A stretch of 64,000 bases of DNA from Rhynchopus sp. YZ270_cl-10 (Eukaryota > Euglenozoa > Diplonemea > Diplonemida > Diplonemidae). Location of the stretch: the NCBI GenBank assembly GCA_964035575.1, contig OZ037835.1, forward strand, positions 1,612,001 through 1,676,000. Direction: 5' to 3'. Shown in pieces: positions 1-8,588 of this stretch. Positions within the stretch are counted from its first letter, which is position 1; every line of letters begins with the position of its first letter. Under the pieces are notes generated by a model. It had not been told where the DNA came from. It worked only from the letters and a program-made list of their open reading frames with translations, and did not search any database. Both the position numbers and the translations under genes were made by a program.

Positions 1-216
1 TCTCGAGGTGCGGGAACTGTGTACAAGAGAAGAGTACGCTGGAGCACTGCTGCCGCCGCCACCACGACACCTCGAAGGGGCGACAGACGACGCTGGGAGG
101 CTTCTTCAAGAAGACGAAGCAGACGAAGCAGAAGGATGGGCACAGCAGGGGCGGTGATGGACTTATGTAACATCACCCCCACGATGTATTGTATCACCTA
201 TCTCGGATAGGGGTGC
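1..216. other. Non-coding or decayed sequence upstream of the first LRR gene
   Basis: No convincing gene is visible. Positions about 60-105 (ccaccacgac, then gacgctgggaggc) resemble about 47990-48035 in the decayed region further right, with roughly 80% match by eye over some 45 bases. This suggests that the LRR gene that follows was joined to a relative of that decayed sequence. The LRR homology begins only near 238, so the join lies between the two. A GAAGACGAAGCAGACGAAGCAG-like purine-rich triplet run lies at about 112-133. Confidence 0.4.
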
Positions 217-1323
217 ATGCATCGAAAACGGGCCCCCACCCTGACGAAAACTAAGAAGTTCGAGGCCAGAGCAGCACTTCATGCGTTGGGTGAGCGGAAC
301 ATCACTGCAGAGAGGCTGGTGACTGTGGAGGATCCTGAGGTTGCGTGTTTGCTTCTGCAGGCGGAGGTTGCGACTGTCATTCCGAATCAGTTCTTCGCGC
401 GCACATCCTTCACAGCACTTGATCTGAGTGCTGTGTCCTGTGTGACGGAAATTGGTGATGAGTTTCTTAGGCGCTGCACAAGGTTGACAAGCCTCGACCT
501 GTCTGGGTTGACACGTCTCACGCGGATTGGTACCAACTTTCTTGCCAACTGCACCAGCCTCACAACAGTGGACTTACCACCACTCAGCAATGTTACACAC
601 ATTAGTACAGGCTTTCTTCACAACTGCAGCAGCCTCACCTCCGTAGACTTATCACCACTTCGCAATGTTGCACACATTAGGGAATACTTTCTAAACTGCA
701 GCAGCCTCACCTCAGTAGACTTATCGCCACTTCGCAATGTTACTCACATTAGTGAATACTTTCTTTACAACTGCAGCAGCCTCACCTCAGTAGACTTATC
801 ACCACTTCGCAATGTTACAGACATTGGTGCAGCCTTTATGGAGAACTGCAGAAGCCTCACCTCAGTAGATTTATCACCACTCAGCAATGTTACTCACATT
901 AGTACATGCTTTCTTCACAAGTGCACCAGCCTCACAGAAGTGGATTTATCACCACTTTGCAATGTTACTCACATTGATCCCTGGTTTCTTAGCTACTGTA
1001 GCAGCCTCACAGCAGTAGACTTGTCACCACTTGGCAATGTTACTCACATTGGCAGGGGCTTTCTTCACAAGTGCAGCAGCCTCACAGAACTAGAACTGTC
1101 ACCGCTCAGCAGAGTTACGCACTTTGGTAAGCTTCCTGCTGACAGCTACACTTCGTTGAGGAGAATCCACCTTGGCGGCTGCAGCAGTGCTGTGTCCACT
1201 CGAATATGTCGATGTGGCGAGCTGAAGGAGTCTGTGGTTGATGCACCTCCACCTCCACCTCCACCTCCACCTCCACCTCCACCTCCACCTCCACCTCCAC
1301 CTCCACCTCCACCTCCACCTCCA

Positions 1324-1362
<39 letters not shown>

Positions 1363-1383
1363 GGCTTAGAGTTTTTGTTGTGA
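217..1383 (+). CDS. BspA-type leucine-rich repeat protein, N-terminally truncated chimera with polyproline tail
   Basis: The product has 388 residues and no signal peptide or membrane segment. It carries ten LRRs of about 25 residues with consensus LTxVDLSPLxNVTxIxxxFLxxCSS (one is 24) and a capping segment LRRIHLGGC. This spacing is like the BspA/LRR_5 class, whose members serve in protein binding; the ligand here is unknown. Three paralogues further right start with a ubiquitin-like domain of about 70 residues. This copy keeps only the last few residues of it (TLTKTKKF) behind a new start, MHRKRAP, so the N-terminus was lost at a breakpoint near 238. The C-terminus is also replaced: paralogues end ...VVDAPPTRGRxKTKAALxxCSVS, whereas here VVDA runs into (CCACCT)13, read as proline, then T33, read as phenylalanine. 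It may be a transcribed relic. The ATG at 217 is the first in frame. Confidence 0.6.
1249..1326 (+). repeat. (CCACCT)13 hexamer tract in the LRR gene tail
   Basis: Thirteen perfect hexamers start at the codons that in the paralogues read GCACCTCCGACA (Ala-Pro-Pro-Thr). The paralogue at 58037 has two extra copies at the same place, so this is an expansion of a pre-existing proline codon pair. A run of 33 T follows at 1326-1358. Confidence 0.95.
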
Positions 1384-1813
1384 GGGTGGTGGGAAGGAAA
1401 CGCGATGGGGAAATAAAGCACAGTGGATAACCCTTTCCAGATGAAAGTGAGGGTAAGAGGTAGAAAATGACTAAGAGGCACTGGGGCGACTACAGACATT
1501 ATCATCCACTGAAAAGAAACTGAAAAGAAAAACAAATGGAACAACAATAACACAAACGGGGCAGAAGGAACACCGGCACCACAGGGTGTGTGAGACACTG
1601 TGAAATTCGCTGAAATCGCAGGGCTACTCCAGAAAACTGTGAGGGGGGTGGGAAATTGTGGGAAACAAACAAAGGACAAGAGAAATTGTTTTCTGTACAT
1701 CTAATCATTCACAAAAAATTTATTTACATTCTACCTTCTAGAAAAAACTGTACAGCACAAAAAAAAAAAAAAAAAAAAAAAAAAAAACGGAAAAGTAAAA
1801 AGTAAAACCAGGA
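1327..1813. other. Segment bounded by T-tract and A-tract, between two copies of the LRR tail
   Basis: The left edge is T33 (1326-1358) and near the right edge lies an A-tract (about 1759-1786). Between them are about 400 bases with no convincing gene. The segment separates two copies of the LRR tail (1215-1326 and 1815 onward), spaced exactly 600 bases apart. A reverse-strand transcript inserted with its poly(A) would give the T-tract on the left, but the long flanking duplication suggests recombination instead. AATAAA occurs near 1411. Confidence 0.45.
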
Positions 1814-1849
1814 GATGGCGAGCTGAAGGAGTCTGTGGTTGATGCACCT
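1814..1849 (+). pseudogene. 3' end fragment of an LRR gene
   Basis: TGGCGAGCTGAAGGAGTCTG and the bases up to GCACCT repeat 1215-1248 base for base. They encode the GELKESVVDAP part of the LRR tail without the rest of the gene. The fragment runs straight into a hexamer tract and then into the 5' flank of the first WD gene, so it records the junction between the two families. Confidence 0.8.
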
Positions 1850-1975
1850 CCACCTCCACCTCCACCTCCACCTCCACCTCCACCTCCACCTCCACCTCCA
1901 CCTCCACCTCCACCTCCACCTCCACCTCCACCTCCACCTCCACCTCCACCTCCACCTCCACCTCCACCTCCACCT
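1850..1975 (+). repeat. (CCACCT)21 tract, unit 1
   Basis: Twenty-one perfect hexamers, preceded by the LRR tail fragment rather than by the 'tatacaccagatct' sequence found before all other tracts. Confidence 0.95.
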
Positions 1976-2022
1976 CCTCCCCTACCCGAAATCAGACAAC
2001 AACAGACAACAAGAGAGGTGAA
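1976..2022 (+). promoter_or_regulatory. Leader between hexamer and WD start, with candidate splice acceptor
   Basis: After the hexamer comes CCTCCCCTACCCGAAATCAG, a pyrimidine stretch ending in AG at 1994-1995, then an A/C-rich leader of 27 bases to the ATG. If the organism trans-splices, as kinetoplastids do, this AG is the natural acceptor. The hexamer, five-sixths pyrimidine, would then extend its polypyrimidine tract. The same 47 bases precede every WD copy. The acceptor role is inference. Confidence 0.45.
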
Positions 2023-3537
2023 ATGATGATATGCGCGCTGCTGCTGTGCGTGGAAGCTGTGCTGCCTGCGTGCACAGGTACAACCGCTCCGGCGTGTCGG
2101 TACGAATTCTCGAGTGCACCCCCTGGTTCTTTCGGAAGTGCCGACTTCTCACCGGACGGGCTACTGATTGCAACCTCAGCTGGTTGGCTGTCTGATCCCG
2201 TGGTGCGGAGCACACAAGACGGCTCTGTGGTGGCAGTGCTTCCAGCTGAAGGGCCCAAGAAGTCTGTGCTCTTCTCACCCAACGGGCAGGAGATTGTAGT
2301 TGCATGCAACAATCGTGTGCTAGTGTTCAGCACGACAACTTGGCAACAGCTGCATGTGATCTTTGTTACGGATGATATCTCTGACGTGGCCTACTCGCAC
2401 GACAGTGCTCATCTCGCTGTGGCCACCTACACTTTCGGCGCAGTGTACACGACCAGCGGGACCCTCGTCGCGAATTTCACTGGACACGGCGAGACGATCA
2501 GTGTTGCCTTCTCTCACGATGATTCGCAAGTTGTGAGTGGCGGAGCGGACAAAAAGGCCCGCGTGTGGTCCTCCACCACCGCTGTTGAGTCGTTTGCGAT
2601 GACACACGAGGCTCAGGTCTATTCAGTTGCGTGGTCGGATGATGGGAAGCTGATTGCGACCGCAAGCCAAGAAATCACTGGGGTGACTGGCCATCAATAC
2701 AATGCGGCAAAGCTGTGGGACGCGCGAGATGGATCGGAGTTAACGACGTTTTCTCCCAGTTACCCCGCCCGTGTTGTGTTTGCTCCGTCCAGTAAGCAGG
2801 TGGCTGTTGGGGAAGCGTCAATTCCTGGGGGTGAAAGTACAAAGAGAGTGACGTTGTTCGGAACGGAGGCACCTTACGCATCACAAGCAGTGTACCCTGT
2901 CGGCGGTGTTTGCCTTTCCTATTCAAAGCAAGGTGATTTGTTGGCCATGTGTAGTATTTTCTCACGCACACTGACGGTTTGGGACGTGCTCCCGGGAACT
3001 GATCCGTCGTGCCCTGCGTCAGGTGTGGTCGTGTCTGTGGGAGGTGCCCCGGTTGCAGGCGTGCCCGTGTCGGCAGCGGCGCTGAACGAAGTGGTGGCGG
3101 GACCGGTCTTCAGCCTCTCGGTGCTGCCGCCCCCGATGCGCAACGGTGCGTTCCACTTTGCGAACAGCGTGGTGCCGGCCACAACCGACATCGAGCTGTC
3201 GTGCTGCGGCTCCGCGACCGCATGCGAGTTCTACGTTGTGTCGTACAACTGTGGCGACTGCATGGCAAGCGACATGAACGGCGGCTTCCCCTCTGTGCTC
3301 CCGACTGCAGGCTTCGACGCAGGCAGCTGCTCTCCGTGGTTCACTGTGAACGATGCCGGACCTGTGGAACACCCGACGGTTGTGCACCACAAGCAGGTTG
3401 CTGCAGGCGACTCGGTGACCGTGACCACCACCAAGCAGGCCCTCTTCTTCGCAGTGTTTGGCGACAACAAGGCCCTCGGAGGGCCGTGGTGCAAGCGTGC
3501 AGCTGGCCCGGCTGTGGGCAACTCATGCCACGCATAG
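2023..3537 (+). CDS. Secreted WD40-like beta-propeller with cysteine-rich C-terminal domain, copy 1
   Basis: The 504-residue product begins with a clear signal peptide (MMICALLLCVEAVLPACTG). Seven propeller blades follow at about residues 38-62, 78-103, 119-147, 152-185, 195-232, 246-279 and 295-321. Blade 4 is a canonical WD40 repeat (GH ... SGGADKKARVW) and blades 5 and 7 end in KLWDARDG and LTVWDVL. Residues 330-504 form a second domain with eight cysteines between 394 and 502, probably disulfide-bonded. There is one N-glycosylation sequon (N151-F-T). No membrane anchor or GPI-type tail is seen, so a soluble secreted or vacuolar protein is likely. WD40 proteins are usually intracellular, which makes this arrangement unusual. 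The ATG-ATG at 2023 is chosen because it starts the signal peptide; the open frame upstream in other units has no ATG. The ligand is unknown. Confidence 0.85.
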   Translation: MMICALLLCVEAVLPACTGTTAPACRYEFSSAPPGSFGSADFSPDGLLIATSAGWLSDPVVRSTQDGSVVAVLPAEGPKKSVLFSPNGQEIVVACNNRVLVFSTTTWQQLHVIFVTDDISDVAYSHDSAHLAVATYTFGAVYTTSGTLVANFTGHGETISVAFSHDDSQVVSGGADKKARVWSSTTAVESFAMTHEAQVYSVAWSDDGKLIATASQEITGVTGHQYNAAKLWDARDGSELTTFSPSYPARVVFAPSSKQVAVGEASIPGGESTKRVTLFGTEAPYASQAVYPVGGVCLSYSKQGDLLAMCSIFSRTLTVWDVLPGTDPSCPASGVVVSVGGAPVAGVPVSAAALNEVVAGPVFSLSVLPPPMRNGAFHFANSVVPATTDIELSCCGSATACEFYVVSYNCGDCMASDMNGGFPSVLPTAGFDAGSCSPWFTVNDAGPVEHPTVVHHKQVAAGDSVTVTTTKQALFFAVFGDNKALGGPWCKRAAGPAVGNSCHA

Positions 3538-4308
3538 TGCGCTTACCTTTCGTAGGCAGCGTCAAACTTGAGAAGTGACCTTCATTTTTTTTTTTTTTTT
3601 TTTTGAAAAACACCAAACGCTGTTCACAATAATCATATATTGGTGAGAATGAATGGGAAAAGTAACGTTTTTGAGTTTACCCAAGTTTTCCTGTTTAACC
3701 CTTTAGACAGGGGTCCTAAGAGTGGTAACTTTTAGTTAGGGACTTTCCAGGGTTAGAGGTCTCGATGCCACTGTAGGCTTGTTGATCCCGGGTGATAAGA
3801 GATGAGCGCCAGTTGGGCTTGTCTCTCCAGGGGTAGAGCTCTGTGGTCTCATGCATTACTGTTGTATCTATGCTCGGATGTTTTTCGTGTCTGCTTGCAC
3901 TGTTTTTTCTGTCCTGTTACAAGAACACTGATGAGTTTATATGGCCCTGCCTGAGCAGAGTTCTTGATGATCCCGGGTGATAAGACTGAGGGCCGGATGG
4001 GCTCGTCTTTCAAGGGTTAGAGTTCTTGCTCGGGGGATTTTTCGCTCTCTCTGTGGTGTTTGTGTTCTGTTATGTTACTTGTACACTGTTTTGTTTCTTC
4101 CTGTGGCACAAAAGCGGATGAGCTAATGCTGAGTAACCCTGCTTGAGCAGAGTTCTTGATGATCCCGGGTGACTCCAGGGTTAGACTCCAGGGTCTCTTT
4201 TCCTTCCCTCGTACGTCACAATAAAGAGACCCCTTCCCTCGCATTTTTTCACGACATTGTTTTTGGGTTTGGGTAATGTTCACGGGCTATTCTCTATACA
4301 CCAGATCT
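3538..4308 (+). other. WD-unit spacer (first of 17)
   Basis: No gene is visible. In order it holds a T20 tract 47 bases after the stop (3585-3604); a unique part to about 3742; a 443-base block (3743-4185) matching 51612-52054 in the satellite field; a 10-bp inverted repeat (4191-4232) with AATAAA in its loop edge; and about 75 bases ending in CCAGATCT at the hexamer. The other spacers are 6003-6774, 8589-9359, 11006-11776, 13579-14349, 16110-16880, 18635-19406, 21143-21913, 23656-24425, 26114-26884, 28699-29469, 31242-32012, 33797-34567, 36238-37008, 38817-39587, 41378-42148 and 43861-44631. Their lengths are 770-772 bases. Confidence 0.85.
4191..4232. promoter_or_regulatory. 10-bp perfect inverted repeat in each spacer
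   Basis: GGGTCTCTTT at 4191-4200 pairs with AAAGAGACCC at 4223-4232 around a 22-base loop. The loop-side sequence CCTTCCCTCG occurs again just after the right arm. The element recurs 66 bases before position +1 of the open frame that crosses each hexamer, beginning at 6657, 9242, 11659, 14232, 16763, 19289, 21796, 24308, 26767, 29352, 31895, 34450, 36891, 39470, 42031 and 44514. It could act as a transcript 3'-end or processing hairpin; this is unproven. Confidence 0.5.
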
Positions 4309-4440
4309 CCACCTCCACCTCCACCTCCACCTCCACCTCCACCTCCACCTCCACCTCCACCTCCACCTCCACCTCCACCTCCACCTCCACCTCCACCTCC
4401 ACCTCCACCTCCACCTCCACCTCCACCTCCACCTCCACCT
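4309..4440 (+). repeat. (CCACCT)22 tract, unit 2
   Basis: Twenty-two perfect hexamers. The frame through the tract stays open to the WD gene (Ser-Thr repeats) but begins at a TTG, not an ATG. Confidence 0.95.
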
Positions 4441-4487
4441 CCTCCCCTACCCGAAATCAGACAACAACAGACAACAAGAGAGGTGAA

Positions 4488-6002
4488 ATGATGATATGCG
4501 CGCTGCTGCTGTGCGTGGAAGCTGTGCTGCCTGCGTGCACAGGTACAACCGCTCCGGCGTGTCGGTACGAATTCTCGAGTGCACCCCCTGGTTCTTTCGG
4601 AAGTGCCGACTTCTCACCGGACGGGCTACTGATTGCAACCTCAGCTGGTTGGCTGTCTGATCCCGTGGTGCGGAGCACACAAGACGGCTCTGTGGTGGCA
4701 GTGCTTCCAGCTGAAGGGCCCAAGAAGTCTGTGCTCTTCTCACCCAACGGGCAGGAGATTGTAGTTGCATGCAACAATCGTGTGCTAGTGTTCAGCACGA
4801 CAACTTGGCAACAGCTGCATGTGATCTTTGTTACGGATGATATCTCTGACGTGGCCTACTCGCACGACAGTGCTCATCTCGCTGTGGCCACCTACACTTT
4901 CGGCGCAGTGTACACGACCAGCGGGACCCTCGTCGCGAATTTCACTGGACACGGCGAGACGATCAGTGTTGCCTTCTCTCACGATGATTCGCAAGTTGTG
5001 AGTGGCGGAGCGGACAAAAAGGCCCGCGTGTGGTCCTCCACCACCGCTGTTGAGTCGTTTGCGATGACACACGAGGCTCAGGTCTATTCAGTTGCGTGGT
5101 CGGATGATGGGAAGCTGATTGCGACCGCAAGCCAAGAAATCACTGGGGTGACTGGCCATCAATACAATGCGGCAAAGCTGTGGGACGCGCGAGATGGATC
5201 GGAGTTAACGACGTTTTCTCCCAGTTACCCCGCCCGTGTTGTGTTTGCTCCGTCCAGTAAGCAGGTGGCTGTTGGGGAAGCGTCAATTCCTGGGGGTGAA
5301 AGTACAAAGAGAGTGACGTTGTTCGGAACGGAGGCACCTTACGCATCACAAGCAGTGTACCCTGTCGGCGGTGTTTGCCTTTCCTATTCAAAGCAAGGTG
5401 ATTTGTTGGCCATGTGTAGTATTTTCTCACGCACACTGACGGTTTGGGACGTGCTCCCGGGAACTGATCCGTCGTGCCCTGCGTCAGGTGTGGTCGTGTC
5501 TGTGGGAGGTGCCCCGGTTGCAGGCGTGCCCGTGTCGGCAGCGGCGCTGAACGAAGTGGTGGCGGGACCGGTCTTCAGCCTCTCGGTGCTGCCGCCCCCG
5601 ATGCGCAACGGTGCGTTCCACTTTGCGAACAGCGTGGTGCCGGCCACAACCGACATCGAGCTGTCGTGCTGCGGCTCCGCGACCGCATGCGAGTTCTACG
5701 TTGTGTCGTACAACTGTGGCGACTGCATGGCAAGCGACATGAACGGCGGCTTCCCCTCTGTGCTCCCGACTGCAGGCTTCGACGCAGGCAGCTGCTCTCC
5801 GTGGTTCACTGTGAACGATGCCGGACCTGTGGAACACCCGACGGTTGTGCACCACAAGCAGGTTGCTGCAGGCGACTCGGTGACCGTGACCACCACCAAG
5901 CAGGCCCTCTTCTTCGCAGTGTTTGGCGACAACAAGGCCCTCGGAGGGCCGTGGTGCAAGCGTGCAGCTGGCCCGGCTGTGGGCAACTCATGCCACGCAT
6001 AG
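4488..6002 (+). CDS. Secreted WD40/cysteine-rich protein, copy 2
   Basis: The 504-residue product is identical to copy 1. This is the first unit with the standard upstream junction (CCAGATCT before the hexamer). The T-tract after its stop is one base longer (6050-6070, 21 T). Confidence 0.85.
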   Translation: MMICALLLCVEAVLPACTGTTAPACRYEFSSAPPGSFGSADFSPDGLLIATSAGWLSDPVVRSTQDGSVVAVLPAEGPKKSVLFSPNGQEIVVACNNRVLVFSTTTWQQLHVIFVTDDISDVAYSHDSAHLAVATYTFGAVYTTSGTLVANFTGHGETISVAFSHDDSQVVSGGADKKARVWSSTTAVESFAMTHEAQVYSVAWSDDGKLIATASQEITGVTGHQYNAAKLWDARDGSELTTFSPSYPARVVFAPSSKQVAVGEASIPGGESTKRVTLFGTEAPYASQAVYPVGGVCLSYSKQGDLLAMCSIFSRTLTVWDVLPGTDPSCPASGVVVSVGGAPVAGVPVSAAALNEVVAGPVFSLSVLPPPMRNGAFHFANSVVPATTDIELSCCGSATACEFYVVSYNCGDCMASDMNGGFPSVLPTAGFDAGSCSPWFTVNDAGPVEHPTVVHHKQVAAGDSVTVTTTKQALFFAVFGDNKALGGPWCKRAAGPAVGNSCHA

Positions 6003-6774
6003 TGCGCTTACCTTTCGTAGGCAGCGTCAAACTTGAGAAGTGACCTTCATTTTTTTTTTTTTTTTTTTTTGAAAAACACCAAACGCTGTTCACAATAATC
6101 ATATATTGGTGAGAATGAATGGGAAAAGTAACGTTTTTGAGTTTACCCAAGTTTTCCTGTTTAACCCTTTAGACAGGGGTCCTAAGAGTGGTAACTTTTA
6201 GTTAGGGACTTTCCAGGGTTAGAGGTCTCGATGCCACTGTAGGCTTGTTGATCCCGGGTGATAAGAGATGAGCGCCAGTTGGGCTTGTCTCTCCAGGGGT
6301 AGAGCTCTGTGGTCTCATGCATTACTGTTGTATCTATGCTCGGATGTTTTTCGTGTCTGCTTGCACTGTTTTTTCTGTCCTGTTACAAGAACACTGATGA
6401 GTTTATATGGCCCTGCCTGAGCAGAGTTCTTGATGATCCCGGGTGATAAGACTGAGGGCCGGATGGGCTCGTCTTTCAAGGGTTAGAGTTCTTGCTCGGG
6501 GGATTTTTCGCTCTCTCTGTGGTGTTTGTGTTCTGTTATGTTACTTGTACACTGTTTTGTTTCTTCCTGTGGCACAAAAGCGGATGAGCTAATGCTGAGT
6601 AACCCTGCTTGAGCAGAGTTCTTGATGATCCCGGGTGACTCCAGGGTTAGACTCCAGGGTCTCTTTTCCTTCCCTCGTACGTCACAATAAAGAGACCCCT
6701 TCCCTCGCATTTTTTCACGACATTGTTTTTGGGTTTGGGTAATGTTCACGGGCTATTCTCTATACACCAGATCT

Positions 6775-7026
6775 CCACCTCCACCTCCACCTCCACCTCC
6801 ACCTCCACCTCCACCTCCACCTCCACCTCCACCTCCACCTCCACCTCCACCTCCACCTCCACCTCCACCTCCACCTCCACCTCCACCTCCACCTCCACCT
6901 CCACCTCCACCTCCACCTCCACCTCCACCTCCACCTCCACCTCCACCTCCACCTCCACCTCCACCTCCACCTCCACCTCCACCTCCACCTCCACCTCCAC
7001 CTCCACCTCCACCTCCACCTCCACCT
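6775..7026 (+). repeat. (CCACCT)42 tract, unit 3
   Basis: Forty-two perfect hexamers, joint second longest of the array with unit 11. Confidence 0.95.
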
Positions 7027-7073
7027 CCTCCCCTACCCGAAATCAGACAACAACAGACAACAAGAGAGGTGAA

Positions 7074-8588
7074 ATGATGATATGCGCGCTGCTGCTGTGC
7101 GTGGAAGCTGTGCTGCCTGCGTGCACAGGTACAACCGCTCCGGCGTGTCGGTACGAATTCTCGAGTGCACCCCCTGGTTCTTTCGGAAGTGCCGACTTCT
7201 CACCGGACGGGCTACTGATTGCAACCTCAGCTGGTTGGCTGTCTGATCCCGTGGTGCGGAGCACACAAGACGGCTCTGTGGTGGCAGTGCTTCCAGCTGA
7301 AGGGCCCAAGAAGTCTGTGCTCTTCTCACCCAACGGGCAGGAGATTGTAGTTGCATGCAACAATCGTGTGCTAGTGTTCAGCACGACAACTTGGCAACAG
7401 CTGCATGTGATCTTTGTTACGGATGATATCTCTGACGTGGCCTACTCGCACGACAGTGCTCATCTCGCTGTGGCCACCTACACTTTCGGCGCAGTGTACA
7501 CGACCAGCGGGACCCTCGTCGCGAATTTCACTGGACACGGCGAGACGATCAGTGTTGCCTTCTCTCACGATGATTCGCAAGTTGTGAGTGGCGGAGCGGA
7601 CAAAAAGGCCCGCGTGTGGTCCTCCACCACCGCTGTTGAGTCGTTTGCGATGACACACGAGGCTCAGGTCTATTCAGTTGCGTGGTCGGATGATGGGAAG
7701 CTGATTGCGACCGCAAGCCAAGAAATCACTGGGGTGACTGGCCATCAATACAATGCGGCAAAGCTGTGGGACGCGCGAGATGGATCGGAGTTAACGACGT
7801 TTTCTCCCAGTTACCCCGCCCGTGTTGTGTTTGCTCCGTCCAGTAAGCAGGTGGCTGTTGGGGAAGCGTCAATTCCTGGGGGTGAAAGTACAAAGAGAGT
7901 GACGTTGTTCGGAACGGAGGCACCTTACGCATCACAAGCAGTGTACCCTGTCGGCGGTGTTTGCCTTTCCTATTCAAAGCAAGGTGATTTGTTGGCCATG
8001 TGTAGTATTTTCTCACGCACACTGACGGTTTGGGACGTGCTCCCGGGAACTGATCCGTCGTGCCCTGCGTCAGGTGTGGTCGTGTCTGTGGGAGGTGCCC
8101 CGGTTGCAGGCGTGCCCGTGTCGGCAGCGGCGCTGAACGAAGTGGTGGCGGGACCGGTCTTCAGCCTCTCGGTGCTGCCGCCCCCGATGCGCAACGGTGC
8201 GTTCCACTTTGCGAACAGCGTGGTGCCGGCCACAACCGACATCGAGCTGTCGTGCTGCGGCTCCGCGACCGCATGCGAGTTCTACGTTGTGTCGTACAAC
8301 TGTGGCGACTGCATGGCAAGCGACATGAACGGCGGCTTCCCCTCTGTGCTCCCGACTGCAGGCTTCGACGCAGGCAGCTGCTCTCCGTGGTTCACTGTGA
8401 ACGATGCCGGACCTGTGGAACACCCGACGGTTGTGCACCACAAGCAGGTTGCTGCAGGCGACTCGGTGACCGTGACCACCACCAAGCAGGCCCTCTTCTT
8501 CGCAGTGTTTGGCGACAACAAGGCCCTCGGAGGGCCGTGGTGCAAGCGTGCAGCTGGCCCGGCTGTGGGCAACTCATGCCACGCATAG
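7074..8588 (+). CDS. Secreted WD40/cysteine-rich protein, copy 3
   Basis: Product identical to copy 1. A 252-base hexamer tract stands in front, one of the longest, while the CDS and the 720 bases after it keep their standard lengths. Confidence 0.85.
   Translation: MMICALLLCVEAVLPACTGTTAPACRYEFSSAPPGSFGSADFSPDGLLIATSAGWLSDPVVRSTQDGSVVAVLPAEGPKKSVLFSPNGQEIVVACNNRVLVFSTTTWQQLHVIFVTDDISDVAYSHDSAHLAVATYTFGAVYTTSGTLVANFTGHGETISVAFSHDDSQVVSGGADKKARVWSSTTAVESFAMTHEAQVYSVAWSDDGKLIATASQEITGVTGHQYNAAKLWDARDGSELTTFSPSYPARVVFAPSSKQVAVGEASIPGGESTKRVTLFGTEAPYASQAVYPVGGVCLSYSKQGDLLAMCSIFSRTLTVWDVLPGTDPSCPASGVVVSVGGAPVAGVPVSAAALNEVVAGPVFSLSVLPPPMRNGAFHFANSVVPATTDIELSCCGSATACEFYVVSYNCGDCMASDMNGGFPSVLPTAGFDAGSCSPWFTVNDAGPVEHPTVVHHKQVAAGDSVTVTTTKQALFFAVFGDNKALGGPWCKRAAGPAVGNSCHA

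Noticed and set aside
3009-3578. 189-residue arginine/cysteine-rich frame overlapping each WD gene
   Set aside because: It is an out-of-frame shadow of the GC-rich 3' part of the WD gene and repeats in every unit only because the unit repeats.
4257-6002. Longer protein reading through the hexamer into the WD gene (Ser-Thr repeat N-terminus), also in all later units
   Set aside because: The frame begins at TTG and has no ATG before the signal peptide. The hexamer simply contains no stops in any frame and preserves phase because its length is 6. The signal peptide at the ATGATG would be buried.
6742-7077. Polyproline, Ser-Thr and Glu-Val repeat proteins across the hexamer tracts
   Set aside because: They are low-complexity translations of one repeat in different frames and strands, with no domain or conserved start.
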